From a virus, in IMG/VR virus record IMGVR_UViG_3300012920_000023, positions 49,464 to 113,463 of that record: DNA of 64,000 nucleotides, one strand, 5' to 3'. Position numbers and translations under genes: made by a program. This document shows, one piece after another, positions 52,027-59,850 of the stretch; positions within the stretch are counted from its first letter, which is position 1, and every line of letters begins with the position of its first letter. The notes under the pieces were generated by a model, which was not told the DNA's origin, did not search any database, and was given only the letters and a program-made list of their open reading frames with translations.

Positions 52027-53493
52027 ATGAAAGAGCATAAGTACATTGCAAGTGGATGGGTGTGGCTCCGTAAGTCTGATTATGCTCCGTCTTATCTCAA
52101 CCATATAAGGAGGGTGCTAACCTGTTACCCTAAGTCGACTTCTGAACACAGCAAAGCCGAGCCGGCTCCAATAAGATTATATGAGGATAGGCGTGAAGTT
52201 CTAGGCGTGCCTAGAGGTTGGTTTACCGATCAACTAGATTATTCAAGAGAAGCGGTAATAGAGCGAGTTTCAGACGGCTCTCCCATAGATACATCCGTTA
52301 AGTCCTTAATGCGGTTTAAAGGGCCATTTAAAGAGCAGGGAAACGCATTAGAGGTCATGCGTGATTACATGAACCTAAAAGGGTTTGGTGGCTTCTTGCT
52401 TCAAGCCGGTTGTGGTTTTGGTAAAACTAACACTGCACTTGAACTCGCTTATCGCAACGGGCGACGCACACTTATCCTTGTGCATAAGGAGTTCTTTCTC
52501 CGGCAGTGGAGAGAACGTATAGAGACATTCTTTACGGGGGCAAAGATTGGTTATATCCGGCAGGACTCGTGTGATTTTGAGGGCTGTGATTTTGTGATCG
52601 GTATGCTTCAATCGATAGCAAGAGATGATGGGGCAGGGAGTAAGTATAACCCGGCGATGTATGAAGCGTTTGGTATGGTGATCTCTGACGAATGCCATCG
52701 TATAGGTGCTCAAAGTTGGTCATCGATTGTGCCGAGGTTTACTGCACGTTGGCGTGTGGGGTTGACAGCCACTCCCCGGCGTAAAGACGACGCAGAGATG
52801 GTATTCTTCAAACACATTGGCCCGATTATATACCGAGCAAAGACATCTGCTCTAGTCCCGGAGGTGCGTGTCTTAGAGACACAGGCGACTCTTGATGGGA
52901 AGCGTGTCTATGGACGTTTCAAGCCGGCAGATTCACTAGGCCATACTGAGGTTCTGAGTCAGTTGGTTAAAGATGACAAGCGGAACCGCCTTATCGCCGA
53001 GGTCGTATCTCGTGCGGTGGCGAATGGTCGTAAAGTTATGATCATCAGTGAACGTTTGAAGCACCTAGATTCCATAAAAGAACAGTTTTTTGAAGAACTG
53101 CTCCGCTTGGATTATGAACTAGACCCGGACGTTCAAGTTGATTACATGGTAGGCTCTAGGAGTGAAAACGAACTCAAAGAAGCAGAGTCGGCAAACGTAA
53201 TCCTTGCAACAAAGCAGATGGTAGAAGAGGGGCTAGATGTACCGGCGATTGATGTGTTGGTATTGGCCACGCCCATGAGTGATGTGGAGCAGACTGTCGG
53301 ACGTGTTCGCCGACACTGCAAACCGTCAAAAGATAAATGCCCAAAAATGTGTCCTTGGAGAGCACACGAGTGCACCGGGAAACCCCACCCGATAGTGGTA
53401 GACGTTCACGACCCGGGCATACCTCAGTCGATGAGAAAAGTTAAACGTCGAAATGATTTCTATACAAAGATAAAAGGAGGCCATAATGGCTAG
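52027..53493 (+). CDS. SF2 helicase (UvsW/RecG-type DEAD-box family)
   Basis: 488 residues. Motif I AGCGFGKT near 137-144, motif Ia LVHKEFFLRQW, motif II SDECHRIG near 227, motif III GLTATPRRKD near 255, and motif VI-type VEQTVGRVRRH near 424. An unusual Cys cluster (CKPSKDKCPKMCPWRAHEC) follows near 435-455 and could bind zinc or iron-sulfur. It is likely a branch-migration helicase in recombination-dependent replication. The SD before the ATG is weak. Confidence 0.87.
   Translation: MKEHKYIASGWVWLRKSDYAPSYLNHIRRVLTCYPKSTSEHSKAEPAPIRLYEDRREVLGVPRGWFTDQLDYSREAVIERVSDGSPIDTSVKSLMRFKGPFKEQGNALEVMRDYMNLKGFGGFLLQAGCGFGKTNTALELAYRNGRRTLILVHKEFFLRQWRERIETFFTGAKIGYIRQDSCDFEGCDFVIGMLQSIARDDGAGSKYNPAMYEAFGMVISDECHRIGAQSWSSIVPRFTARWRVGLTATPRRKDDAEMVFFKHIGPIIYRAKTSALVPEVRVLETQATLDGKRVYGRFKPADSLGHTEVLSQLVKDDKRNRLIAEVVSRAVANGRKVMIISERLKHLDSIKEQFFEELLRLDYELDPDVQVDYMVGSRSENELKEAESANVILATKQMVEEGLDVPAIDVLVLATPMSDVEQTVGRVRRHCKPSKDKCPKMCPWRAHECTGKPHPIVVDVHDPGIPQSMRKVKRRNDFYTKIKGGHNG
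53362..53373. promoter_or_regulatory. GCACACGAGTGC element (intragenic)
   Basis: Exact GCACWCGWGTGC match inside the SF2 helicase gene, at the Cys cluster codons. Confidence 0.4.
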
Positions 53494-53920
53494 TAAAAAA
53501 AGTGGGACTTACTTTACGGAGTGGTATGCTAAGAACCGAGAAACTTTTCTTGAGAAACGTCGAGCACGTTATCAAGATGATGAGAATTACCGGGAGAGAC
53601 AACAGCGTTACACTAAGGAATCTCGTCAGAGAAAGCGTGACGGTGAAGAGTTGGTTTACAAAAACACTCTTAAAGACCTCGCAGACTCAATGAGTGTTTG
53701 CACAGGGACTGTTCGATATTGGTTCAAGCAGGGTTACATGCCTGTTCCACCCAAAGGCCAATCCGGACGTTATGAGATCACCGATGAGAGTTTATCTATG
53801 ATTTCAAGTGCGTTTAAAGAGTTAGGAGGTCGTTTAAAGCCCTCTAATGTAAAAGAGTTTAAAGACATGACCGGTAAACTCATTGATAGCGGTTGGTGTT
53901 ATGAAGAGGTGGATGCATGA
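53486..53920 (+). CDS. Putative DNA-binding protein with basic and MerR-like segments
   Basis: 144 residues. Residues 15-52 are a basic Arg/Tyr-rich region (KRRARYQDDENYRERQQRY) like those in some phage DNA-binding proteins. Residues about 60-95 resemble a MerR-type winged helix (TLKDLADSMSVCTGTVRYWFKQGYMPVP). Overlaps the helicase end by 8 bp; SD AAGGAGG. It may be a transcription regulator. Confidence 0.6.
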   Translation: MASKKSGTYFTEWYAKNRETFLEKRRARYQDDENYRERQQRYTKESRQRKRDGEELVYKNTLKDLADSMSVCTGTVRYWFKQGYMPVPPKGQSGRYEITDESLSMISSAFKELGGRLKPSNVKEFKDMTGKLIDSGWCYEEVDA

Positions 53921-54099
53921 GAGATATTGTTAGCCGGCTAGGTCGGTTCAAGTTTACGGTTCACAACCTTGTGGCACACCCTCTCATGGAGGTACTTCAC
54001 CTCATCGGATTTTCTGAGTTAGGAGACAAAATCCATGATGCCACACTGCCGTGGGATCGCAGTGAAAGTCATATTGAAAATAATGAAAATAAAACTTGA
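53917..54099 (+). CDS. Small protein of the HNxxxHPLM family
   Basis: 60 residues, MRDIVSRLGRFKFTVHNLVAHPLMEVLHLIGF...IHDATLP. The VHNLVAHPLM...HDATLP core recurs in the product of 62907 (IHDFVSHPLM...VHDLTLP), so the genome holds two members. The function is unknown; the amphipathic helix with His/Asp could be a membrane or metal site. Starts at an ATGA overlap. Confidence 0.65.
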   Translation: MRDIVSRLGRFKFTVHNLVAHPLMEVLHLIGFSELGDKIHDATLPWDRSESHIENNENKT

Positions 54100-54163
54100 C
54101 TATCATGCAAGTCAAAGTTAAAACTTAATCACGGTTCAACATGGATAAAAAAAGGAGTTGAAA
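54096..54163 (+). promoter_or_regulatory. Promoter and SD-hairpin leader of the 54164 gene
   Basis: TTGACT (54096-54101), 17-bp spacer, TAAAAC (54119-54124). The -35 is the left half of TTGACT-N7-AGTCAA. SD hairpin: TTCAAC (54135-54140) with GTTGAA (54157-54162), the AAAGGA SD at the loop's 3' side. Confidence 0.65.
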
Positions 54164-54718
54164 ATGACCGTGTTAAGAAATGATGAAGAACGATTTGACC
54201 CTCAGATCCGGTATTATACCGAAGAGCGTGAGACCACAACGACGATTGTCAGTAAAGGCGATCCAACCCTAACGCAAGTCGGCAATCCGGTTGAGTTTAC
54301 ATGGACAGAGGGCTTGCCTAGAGTCGCTTATTCTGCCGGTAAAACCCTCTCCCTCGGCGATTATCAGTTTGCTAGAGTGGGCGTTACTATTGAGGTTGAG
54401 TATGGGCTTAATGACAACCCCGATCATGCCTATGATACAGTGAAGTATCTCGCTAAAGAGATTGTTGCTCAAGAGTCTGCTTCTATAAAGCGTGAAGAGC
54501 GTGAAAACGGTGAGTTCCTGCCCGGTGACTATGGCAAATATAGGATCACACTAGACTATGGCTTAACTTTGAAAACCGGACGCTTTGATTCGTCAAAGGT
54601 TGATGTTATTTTGACTCGGTACTCGACGCATAAAGACCTGCAAGGCGTGTTGGCAAATATGCGTGGAATCCTCTCCAAGAGAGTTCAAGAAGAGGCCGTA
54701 CAAATCAAATCATCATAA
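54164..54718 (+). CDS. Hypothetical protein, replication region
   Basis: 184 residues from MTVLRNDEERFDPQ; a TTG two codons earlier is less likely given the AAAGGAG spacing. Beta-rich middle (DYQFARVGVTIEVEYGL) and helical end (LQGVLANMRGILSKRVQEEA). This resembles small phage DNA-binding or accessory proteins near RecA, but no family is certain. Confidence 0.6.
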   Translation: MTVLRNDEERFDPQIRYYTEERETTTTIVSKGDPTLTQVGNPVEFTWTEGLPRVAYSAGKTLSLGDYQFARVGVTIEVEYGLNDNPDHAYDTVKYLAKEIVAQESASIKREERENGEFLPGDYGKYRITLDYGLTLKTGRFDSSKVDVILTRYSTHKDLQGVLANMRGILSKRVQEEAVQIKSS

Positions 54719-54728
54719 CGGAGTGAAC

Positions 54729-54983
54729 ATGGATATTGATGTCCTAGTCAAGATGTTTACCGGGGCATCATGGATCATGTATACCTTGCTGATCTTAATA
54801 GGTCTGCCCGGTATGTATAACTCAGTGTGGCAGTTCATAATGGACGATGACATTACAATCGCCATACTTGCCTTTGTCCTGCCGGTGTTTTTCTGTGCCG
54901 GGCTAGGTTTGGCGGTTTATTTCTTCCCGTTATTCTCCGGAGCAGTCATGTCATATTTTATTTACAATACACTTAACAAGTAA
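54729..54983 (+). CDS. Small multi-pass membrane protein
   Basis: 84 residues from MDIDVLVKMFTG. Three hydrophobic segments (ASWIMYTLLILIGLPGM; TIAILAFVLPVFFCAGLGLAVYF; FPLFSGAVMSYFIY) span most of the protein. CGGAGTG lies upstream. No family recognised; a holin or membrane-sensor role is possible. Confidence 0.62.
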   Translation: MDIDVLVKMFTGASWIMYTLLILIGLPGMYNSVWQFIMDDDITIAILAFVLPVFFCAGLGLAVYFFPLFSGAVMSYFIYNTLNK

Positions 54984-54994
54984 GGGCATTAATT

Positions 54995-56188
54995 TTGAGT
55001 AGGAGAGATAAGTTAAAGGCGTTTGCGTCTCAAGTAGAAAAGAAGTATGGAGAGCGTTCATTAGATATCGGTTTACGCACCATTGATATAAAGAGGTTGC
55101 CCACCGGCAGTCTTGGTTTAGACTTGGCTTTAGGTGGTGGAGTTCCTTATGGTCGTGTGACTATGATGTATGGTGCGAAATCTAGCGGAAAGACCACCAC
55201 GGCTTATAGGTTAGCAGGTCAATGTCAAGACTTGTGTGCTAACTGCCTGCGACCTGCACAGTTTGATGATCTTAGCGTAAGGTATGACGAGGATGGTGAA
55301 GTCATTGAACCTCAAGGCCACTGTGATTGCTACAACGAGGGTTTATTTACTCCGGTTCAATACCCGGATGAAAATAAACTCGATTTTAAAGCACGTTTAA
55401 AAGCGTATGAGCAGAACTCTTATGAGAGGTTTTGGATTGCGATCATAGACGTGGAAGCGTCTTACGATCACAAGTGGGCGACGAAAGTAGGCTTAAAGCC
55501 TTATGGAGTTGTCTTTAGCCGTCCGGGGTCAGCAGAAGAGGCAATCGATGTTATTGATCATCTCGTTAGAACCGGGAGCGTGGACATGGTTGTTCTAGAC
55601 AGTATCGCTTCTTTGACTCCCTCTAAGGAGATTGAAGAGAGCGTGGAAAAGTGGCAACAGGGCTTGCAGGCACGCCTAGTCAATAAGTTCTGTCGAAAGA
55701 TAAACTCTACCATAAATGATGTGGGCCGGGAGTATGGTCGTAAACCCACTATGGTGTTCATCAATCAGATACGAGAGAAGATCGGCGTTATGTTTGGCTC
55801 AAATGAAACCGTTCCCGGTGGTAGAGGGCAGGGATTCGTAACATCATGCGAGATCAAGATGTGGGCGAACGATTATCAAAAAGAAAAGATGCCGGGTCTT
55901 GATTTTGAAACGACCACAGGCGTGCGGATTAATTTTAAGGTTGAAAAAAACAAGACTGCTCCACCAAAGCGAACGGGTTCATACTTAATGTCTCTTGAAG
56001 ACGGGTCTGTCGATGACAGTAAACTAATTCTCGATTTCGCCGAGGGGTACGGTGTCTTTGGAAAGAACGGAAAAGTTTGGGAAGTTCTTGGAGTAGAGTT
56101 TAAGACTAAAAAGTCGGCGGTAGAGTTCATTATGAAGCCGGAGAATGTTCAGCACATCAAAGAGTTGATGTTAGAGGCTTATGTGTAA
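54995..56188 (+). CDS. recA: RecA-like recombinase with cysteine-rich insertion
   Basis: 397 residues with a TTG start at 54995. Walker A GAKSSGKT at 60-67, the IIDVEASYD strand near 150-158, Walker B VDMVVLDSIASL near 200, and loop regions INQIREK...GGRGQGF are RecA hallmarks. Between Walker A and IIDVEASYD lies an insert of about 65 residues (77-143) with CQDLCANC and CDC, likely a zinc ribbon, absent from E. coli RecA. It drives strand exchange and repair. Upstream SD is weak. Confidence 0.9.
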   Translation: MSRRDKLKAFASQVEKKYGERSLDIGLRTIDIKRLPTGSLGLDLALGGGVPYGRVTMMYGAKSSGKTTTAYRLAGQCQDLCANCLRPAQFDDLSVRYDEDGEVIEPQGHCDCYNEGLFTPVQYPDENKLDFKARLKAYEQNSYERFWIAIIDVEASYDHKWATKVGLKPYGVVFSRPGSAEEAIDVIDHLVRTGSVDMVVLDSIASLTPSKEIEESVEKWQQGLQARLVNKFCRKINSTINDVGREYGRKPTMVFINQIREKIGVMFGSNETVPGGRGQGFVTSCEIKMWANDYQKEKMPGLDFETTTGVRINFKVEKNKTAPPKRTGSYLMSLEDGSVDDSKLILDFAEGYGVFGKNGKVWEVLGVEFKTKKSAVEFIMKPENVQHIKELMLEAYV

Positions 56189-56475
56189 TGCCGGAGTTAG
56201 TAGCGATGCTCCTGCTGTCCATTCTGTGCTTCCGGAGGCCATCAAAGGGTCAATCGTGTTCATGGCAGGTTGATGGTATAGGTATCGATGGGAGCGTCTT
56301 TGAGGTTTGTACTAAGTGCACACGAGTGCGTGTCTACCTCGTTGACCGAGATGGTGAGCCTTTAAGTATCTATGAGTTTGACAAGTTAGACTCGTCTGAG
56401 TCCACAGAAGACGCCGTATTAAGAGAGTATAAAAATAACGCAGGTTTGATAGAGATTGATAATGAAGACCTCTAA
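56188..56475 (+). CDS. Small cysteine-containing protein
   Basis: 95 residues beginning at the A of the RecA stop (TAATG). Hydrophobic start (LVAMLLLSILCF), then CSWQVDG...FEVCTKCTRVRVYLVDRDG, a CxxC strand hairpin like a small zinc finger. Acidic end. It contains one GCACACGAGTGC element (56318-56329). Confidence 0.58.
   Translation: MPELVAMLLLSILCFRRPSKGQSCSWQVDGIGIDGSVFEVCTKCTRVRVYLVDRDGEPLSIYEFDKLDSSESTEDAVLREYKNNAGLIEIDNEDL
56318..56329. promoter_or_regulatory. GCACACGAGTGC element (intragenic)
   Basis: Exact GCACWCGWGTGC match at the CTKCTRV codons of the gene at 56188-56475. Confidence 0.4.
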
Positions 56476-56503
56476 GTCTAATATGTAGTCATGGAGGTTG
56501 GTC

Positions 56504-56665
56504 ATGGTTTATATAAAATGTATAAAATGTAATGCAGAGTTTGAAGCCCGGTATACGCCGGAGCGTATTTCATACTGTGGCTTTTGCACTCCAACAGGTA
56601 AGTCCTGCTGTCGCAAGAAAGCAAGACCACCAAAAGATAAAAAACCAACTAGTAAAATAACTTAG
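56504..56665 (+). CDS. Small zinc-ribbon protein (53 aa)
   Basis: 53 residues, MVYIKCIKCNAEFEARYTPE..., with CIKC and CGFC spaced as a zinc ribbon, a third CC pair and a Lys/Pro-rich tail. GGAGG lies seven bases before the ATG. Short enough to be missed by a size cut-off. Likely nucleic-acid binding. Confidence 0.68.
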   Translation: MVYIKCIKCNAEFEARYTPERISYCGFCTPTGKSCCRKKARPPKDKKPTSKIT

Positions 56666-56673
56666 GAGTTTTC

Positions 56674-57489
56674 ATGTATTCAAAGCGTATCTCAGACCTT
56701 TTAGAGTCAAGAAAAAATGAGCCGGGCGACTTTGACAAGTCGATTGATGGCATTGACTATGAAGATATTTTCGATGATGAGTGGGAGGACGACGATGATG
56801 AGACCATTGATCCCATTGATTTGGAAGATCAACCAAATACAGTAGTTAATGAAGCACACGGTTTATCACAGGCCGACGCAGACATTCTAAAGAATCATCT
56901 TAACACTGTTCAAGATCCGGAAGTCATAAGAATACTTAACTTTATTATAAAGAGTAATGTATTAGTGCCGTATACTCAAGATGTCACCAAGATGAAGAAG
57001 AAGATGAAGAATGAGTCTGTCTCTCATCAACGTATGCTCGCTAAGTACGGTGAGTATTTTGCCAACTACAAAAGACCTGCGGACGTTAGTTCTAGGATAA
57101 GGAATAACCCGGATTATGACATAGACGCTCTAGTTAAGCGTAGAACAAAGGACATACCGCCGGACGTGCCGTTTGGGGTTGACGATATCTTAAGTGGCAA
57201 AGAACTCAACGCTATTATGAACCATCCGGGCTTCAAGTCAATGGACGCAAGTGTGAGAGACTCAATCATAGATTGGGCAAGCCTTGCGGAGACTAGGGTA
57301 GGCGAAGCGATTGATCAAGTGCTTATCGATGCATTCCTATCGAATGATAAGGTGCTTAAGCGAGGTCTTCCTGCCGAGAGTGCATATCGAGCCGGCATGG
57401 CTACACACGCAGAGGGTCATTTCCGACTTAGTGAGTTAGGTGAAAGACACGCTAAAGATTTGCTCAATAAGTTGATTACAGGAAACTAA
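56674..57489 (+). CDS. Hypothetical protein with very acidic N-terminus
   Basis: 271 residues, MYSKRISDLLESRKNEPG... then residues 20-65 almost all Asp, Glu, Ile and Trp. The rest is helical (LSQADADILKNHLNTVQD; MKKKMKNESVSHQRMLAKYG). No family recognised. The opening ISDLLESR resembles a short targeting tag, but it does not match the MxLxEAIxI form. It precedes a convergent basic protein that could be an internal head protein. Confidence 0.62.
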   Translation: MYSKRISDLLESRKNEPGDFDKSIDGIDYEDIFDDEWEDDDDETIDPIDLEDQPNTVVNEAHGLSQADADILKNHLNTVQDPEVIRILNFIIKSNVLVPYTQDVTKMKKKMKNESVSHQRMLAKYGEYFANYKRPADVSSRIRNNPDYDIDALVKRRTKDIPPDVPFGVDDILSGKELNAIMNHPGFKSMDASVRDSIIDWASLAETRVGEAIDQVLIDAFLSNDKVLKRGLPAESAYRAGMATHAEGHFRLSELGERHAKDLLNKLITGN

Positions 57490-57495
57490 GAGAAG

Positions 57496-57894
57496 TTAGA
57501 TAACACCGGACATTGCTGATATATTATCAAGAGCAGTCATAGCGATCTTCTTCGCTCTTTGACCTGCTCTGCCAAGACCGGACAAGGCGGTAGAGATCTT
57601 ATTGCGTGCATCACCGACTGCTTTCTTTGCGTTTTTAACTTTATCAGTAAGACCTTTTAAGATTTTCTTCTTACCCTGTAGTGCGAGTCGGATTTGCCTA
57701 CTCCCCCCTTTAATAATGGAGTCCGGTTTACCGTCGTCCGGGACGCCATAAAATCCTACCTTTTGACCTCGTACTGTACGCCAAAACTCTTTTGCTTTAG
57801 CCTCGTCAAGATTCATGACGATTCCAAGATCCTCGGCTATAGATTGCTTTAGAGCACTTACTTCTTCTTCTGTTAGTAGTCCTTTAAGAGACAT
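57496..57894 (-). CDS. Basic helical protein (possible internal head protein)
   Basis: 132 residues. Amphipathic helical N-terminus (LTEEEVSALKQSIAEDLGIVMNLDEAKAKEF) followed by a strongly basic Ala/Lys-rich C-terminal half (KKKILKGLTDKVKNAKKAV, AGQRAKKIAMTALD). Composition resembles DNA-associated internal head proteins, but no family is recognised. Convergent with the previous gene; stops are 6 bp apart. Confidence 0.6.
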   Translation of the reverse strand: MSLKGLLTEEEVSALKQSIAEDLGIVMNLDEAKAKEFWRTVRGQKVGFYGVPDDGKPDSIIKGGSRQIRLALQGKKKILKGLTDKVKNAKKAVGDARNKISTALSGLGRAGQRAKKIAMTALDNISAMSGVI

Positions 57895-58106
57895 ATTCTT
57901 ACTCCGTTATATGGGTTCGTTTATCAGTCATCTCTTGGCGGATTAAGTAGCCGACTAATCAGTTCTTTGATCCAATCCATGATGAATCCTGTCTGCGATT
58001 AATTTCAAGTTAAAATTGCTTGATCAATCTTAACAGTTTTTATCTGCCGACTCAACAGAGGGAGATCGCCCCGGCTCTAGTTGTCCAAAGTTTCTTTGTT
58101 TTCCAC

Positions 58107-58168
58107 TTGACTATCATAATGTGAAATGAGACGGTCTATGTATCAATAGCGTTCAGAAAGGAACCGAT
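58107..58168 (+). promoter_or_regulatory. Leader hairpin of the 58169 gene with weak promoter
   Basis: TTGACT at 58107-58112 after a T-rich tract; no good -10 at 17 bp. The SD hairpin GTTC (58151-58154), loop AGAAAG, GAAC (58161-58164) is the same type as at 63461. The 275-bp region before it holds no convincing gene. Confidence 0.5.
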
Positions 58169-58387
58169 ATGACACTCAAACTTGTAACTTTTATTCATGA
58201 TGGGCAGAAAAAGGCAGTACGGACGCCGGAAGAGGCGATGCCGTACCTGCTCTCATCAAATGATGTGATTGATCTAAAGTGGGAAGAGATCACTACTCTT
58301 GCTCAATACGAGAGTTTTAAGCATTCACCGTTGTTAAGTATTGAAGAACTGAAAGGGCTTAAAGGTTATGTACACGGTTCAGATTAA
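58169..58387 (+). CDS. Small early-type hypothetical protein
   Basis: 72 residues, MTLKLVTFIHDGQKKAVRTPEEAM..., a compact alpha/beta protein of unknown family. Overlaps the next gene by 20 bp. Confidence 0.62.
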   Translation: MTLKLVTFIHDGQKKAVRTPEEAMPYLLSSNDVIDLKWEEITTLAQYESFKHSPLLSIEELKGLKGYVHGSD

Positions 58388-58598
58388 ACTCCCTAGCGGA
58401 GAGCGAAAAATTATCGGCCATTATGATTCGGAGACGGTCGCCTATATAGAAGCCCGGGCATATTGGAGAAAATGGCTGTCAAAAAATGTTGACGATGATG
58501 AAGACCGTGAGGAATGGCTTAAAGCCGGTCTTGAGGACTCAGACGTGAGAGTCAATCAAAAGGAACGGGATGTTGAATGGAAGTTATCATACTTATAG
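58368..58598 (+). CDS. Small early-type hypothetical protein
   Basis: 76 residues, MYTVQIKLPSGERKIIGHYDSETVAYIEARAYWRKW..., a beta-hairpin then helix. An acidic segment (VDDDEDREEWLKAGLEDSD) follows. No family recognised. Its 3' end overlaps a tiny hydrophobic frame. Confidence 0.6.
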   Translation: MYTVQIKLPSGERKIIGHYDSETVAYIEARAYWRKWLSKNVDDDEDREEWLKAGLEDSDVRVNQKERDVEWKLSYL

Positions 58599-58701
58599 TA
58601 ATCATTGTAATAGGTTGGAGGGTGGCATGTATGCTTTAATATTTGGCGTTCTAGAGGTGACGATCATTGTATGCTTAGTGGTGTCTTATCGGGTTAAATG
58701 A
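58577..58701 (+). CDS. Two overlapping hydrophobic micropeptide frames
   Basis: 58577-58639 encodes a 20-residue hydrophobic peptide (MEVIILIVIIVIGWRVACML); 58627-58701 encodes 24 residues (MYALIFGVLEVTIIVCLV...), with GGAGGG five bases before its ATG. Either could be a single-pass membrane micropeptide. Only the second has a good SD. Confidence 0.35.
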
Positions 58702-58745
58702 GTTTTGGCTAGACTAGGTTGAGCCGTTAGCCCGGGTTCGGTATT

Positions 58746-58770
58746 GCACCATAGTATAGTCTAATGGTGC
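58746..58770 (+). repeat. GCACC/GGTGC stem-loop element
   Basis: GCACC...GGTGC with ATA...TAA extending the stem; it precedes the T-rich tract and promoter at 58813. Confidence 0.68.
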
Positions 58771-58812
58771 TCCGTAAGTCTCCGGTTTTATTTAAACTTT
58801 TTTTATTTTTAG

Positions 58813-58878
58813 TTGACTTTCAATCGGTAATAGGTTAATATATATACATCATTAAATAACGACTTAAGGAGGTCGAAA
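58813..58878 (+). promoter_or_regulatory. Promoter and SD-hairpin leader of the 58879 gene
   Basis: TTGACT (58813-58818), 17-bp spacer, TAATAT (58836-58841). Hairpin CGACT (58860-58864), loop TAAGGA, GGTCG (58871-58875). Confidence 0.78.
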
Positions 58879-59223
58879 ATGAGTGAATATATTAGAGCCT
58901 TAGTAACGAATATGGATTCTTTAACCGGAGTCATCATTGAGTTCCCTAACGAGCCGGTCTTTACTGAGACCGAAAATATCGTGGATACTCTAGAAGAGTC
59001 TTTTCCTATGATCAACTTTACTCACGTTAATATCTTGACTCATCCGGTCTTTGAGTATACGGCCGTTGATAAAGTCTTGGAGAGCGATGAACTTCAAATC
59101 CTTGGTTCATTTAAGACTATTGAAGAGTATGAAGCCTTTACTCAAGGCGTTCGACTCGGCTTAAGTATTGAGTTCGATAAGATTGAAGTTACACGCTCCG
59201 CTTTACGACTCATTCAAGATTAA
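58879..59223 (+). CDS. Early-type hypothetical protein
   Basis: 114 residues, acidic, alpha/beta (MDSLTGVIIEFPNEPV, LGSFKTIEEYEAFTQGVRLGLS). No family recognised. Own full cassette. Confidence 0.63.
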   Translation: MSEYIRALVTNMDSLTGVIIEFPNEPVFTETENIVDTLEESFPMINFTHVNILTHPVFEYTAVDKVLESDELQILGSFKTIEEYEAFTQGVRLGLSIEFDKIEVTRSALRLIQD

Positions 59224-59276
59224 AGCGAGGTGAGAGCCGGATCGGGTGTACACGCCGGCTCATAAGGCCGGAGCAA

Positions 59277-59304
59277 AGCACCATTAGTATAACCTTATGG
59301 TGCT
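59277..59304 (+). repeat. GCACC/GGTGC stem-loop element
   Basis: AGCACCAT pairs with ATGGTGCT, an 8-bp perfect stem, before the promoter at 59347. Confidence 0.7.
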
Positions 59305-59346
59305 CCGTAAAGCCTTAATATATATTAAACTCTCTTTCTTTTTTAC

Positions 59347-59413
59347 TTGACTATAAAGGCCATACGAGGTAGTGTGTATATATATTAATGATAAAGGCTT
59401 AAGGAGGCCGAAA
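59347..59413 (+). promoter_or_regulatory. Promoter and SD-hairpin leader of the 59414 gene
   Basis: TTGACT (59347-59352), 17-bp spacer, TAGTGT (59370-59375). Hairpin GGCT (59396-59399), loop TAAGGA, GGCC (59406-59409), one G-U pair. Confidence 0.75.
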
Positions 59414-59626
59414 ATGATGGTATCTGATTTTCATAATATACGAATTTGGGTGATTGAGGTATGGAACGTGAACGGCGACTCCGTACTTTTTACCGCTTCA
59501 TCAAAGGCTCGGGCAATCAAGATTGCAGAGGAGGCACTCAAGCCTTATCCCGTTGAGGTTGAGAACGGCGATAGAGGCTTTGAGTTGACGAGTACAACGC
59601 TTGATGAGGTATTTGAGGTTTACTGA
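59414..59626 (+). CDS. Small early protein, paralogue A
   Basis: 70 residues from MMVSDFHNIRIWVIEVW. An in-frame ATG at 59372 lies in the promoter and is rejected. Its core (WVIEVW, VLFTAS, AEEALKPY, EVENGDRGFELTSTTLDEVFEVY) is closely shared with the product of 60608. Unknown family; a beta-beta-alpha-beta fold seems likely. Confidence 0.7.
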   Translation: MMVSDFHNIRIWVIEVWNVNGDSVLFTASSKARAIKIAEEALKPYPVEVENGDRGFELTSTTLDEVFEVY

Positions 59627-59712
59627 ACAAGACGGGCGGTCATAGCCACCCGGAAAATAATATGATTGAGGTTGATTAAGTTGACGGGTAAGTAGTGCTT
59701 GATTAAGCCAAC

Positions 59713-59739
59713 AGCACCTTTATGAGTATCAATGGTGCT
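59713..59739 (+). repeat. GCACC/GGTGC stem-loop element
   Basis: AGCACC...GGTGCT. The flanks (CACCCGGA, ATTGAGGTTGATTAAGTTGAC) recur around the element at 61153. Confidence 0.68.
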
Positions 59740-59781
59740 CCATAAGTGCCGGTATTTATTTAAAGTTTTTTTATTTTTATC

Positions 59782-59850
59782 TTGACTATAAGTGAAAGGT
59801 TAGGTACTATCTGAGTATGTTAAATGATATGAGCCAATAAGGAGGCTTCA
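59782..59850 (+). promoter_or_regulatory. Promoter and SD-hairpin leader of the 59851 gene
   Basis: TTGACT (59782-59787), 17-bp spacer, TACTAT (59805-59810). Hairpin GAGCC (59831-59835), loop AATAAGGA, GGCTT (59844-59848). Confidence 0.75.

Noticed and set aside
57924-57980. An 18-codon minus-strand frame (MDWIKELISRLL...)
   Set aside because: It could be an amphipathic micropeptide, but it has only a weak SD and no support other than being open.
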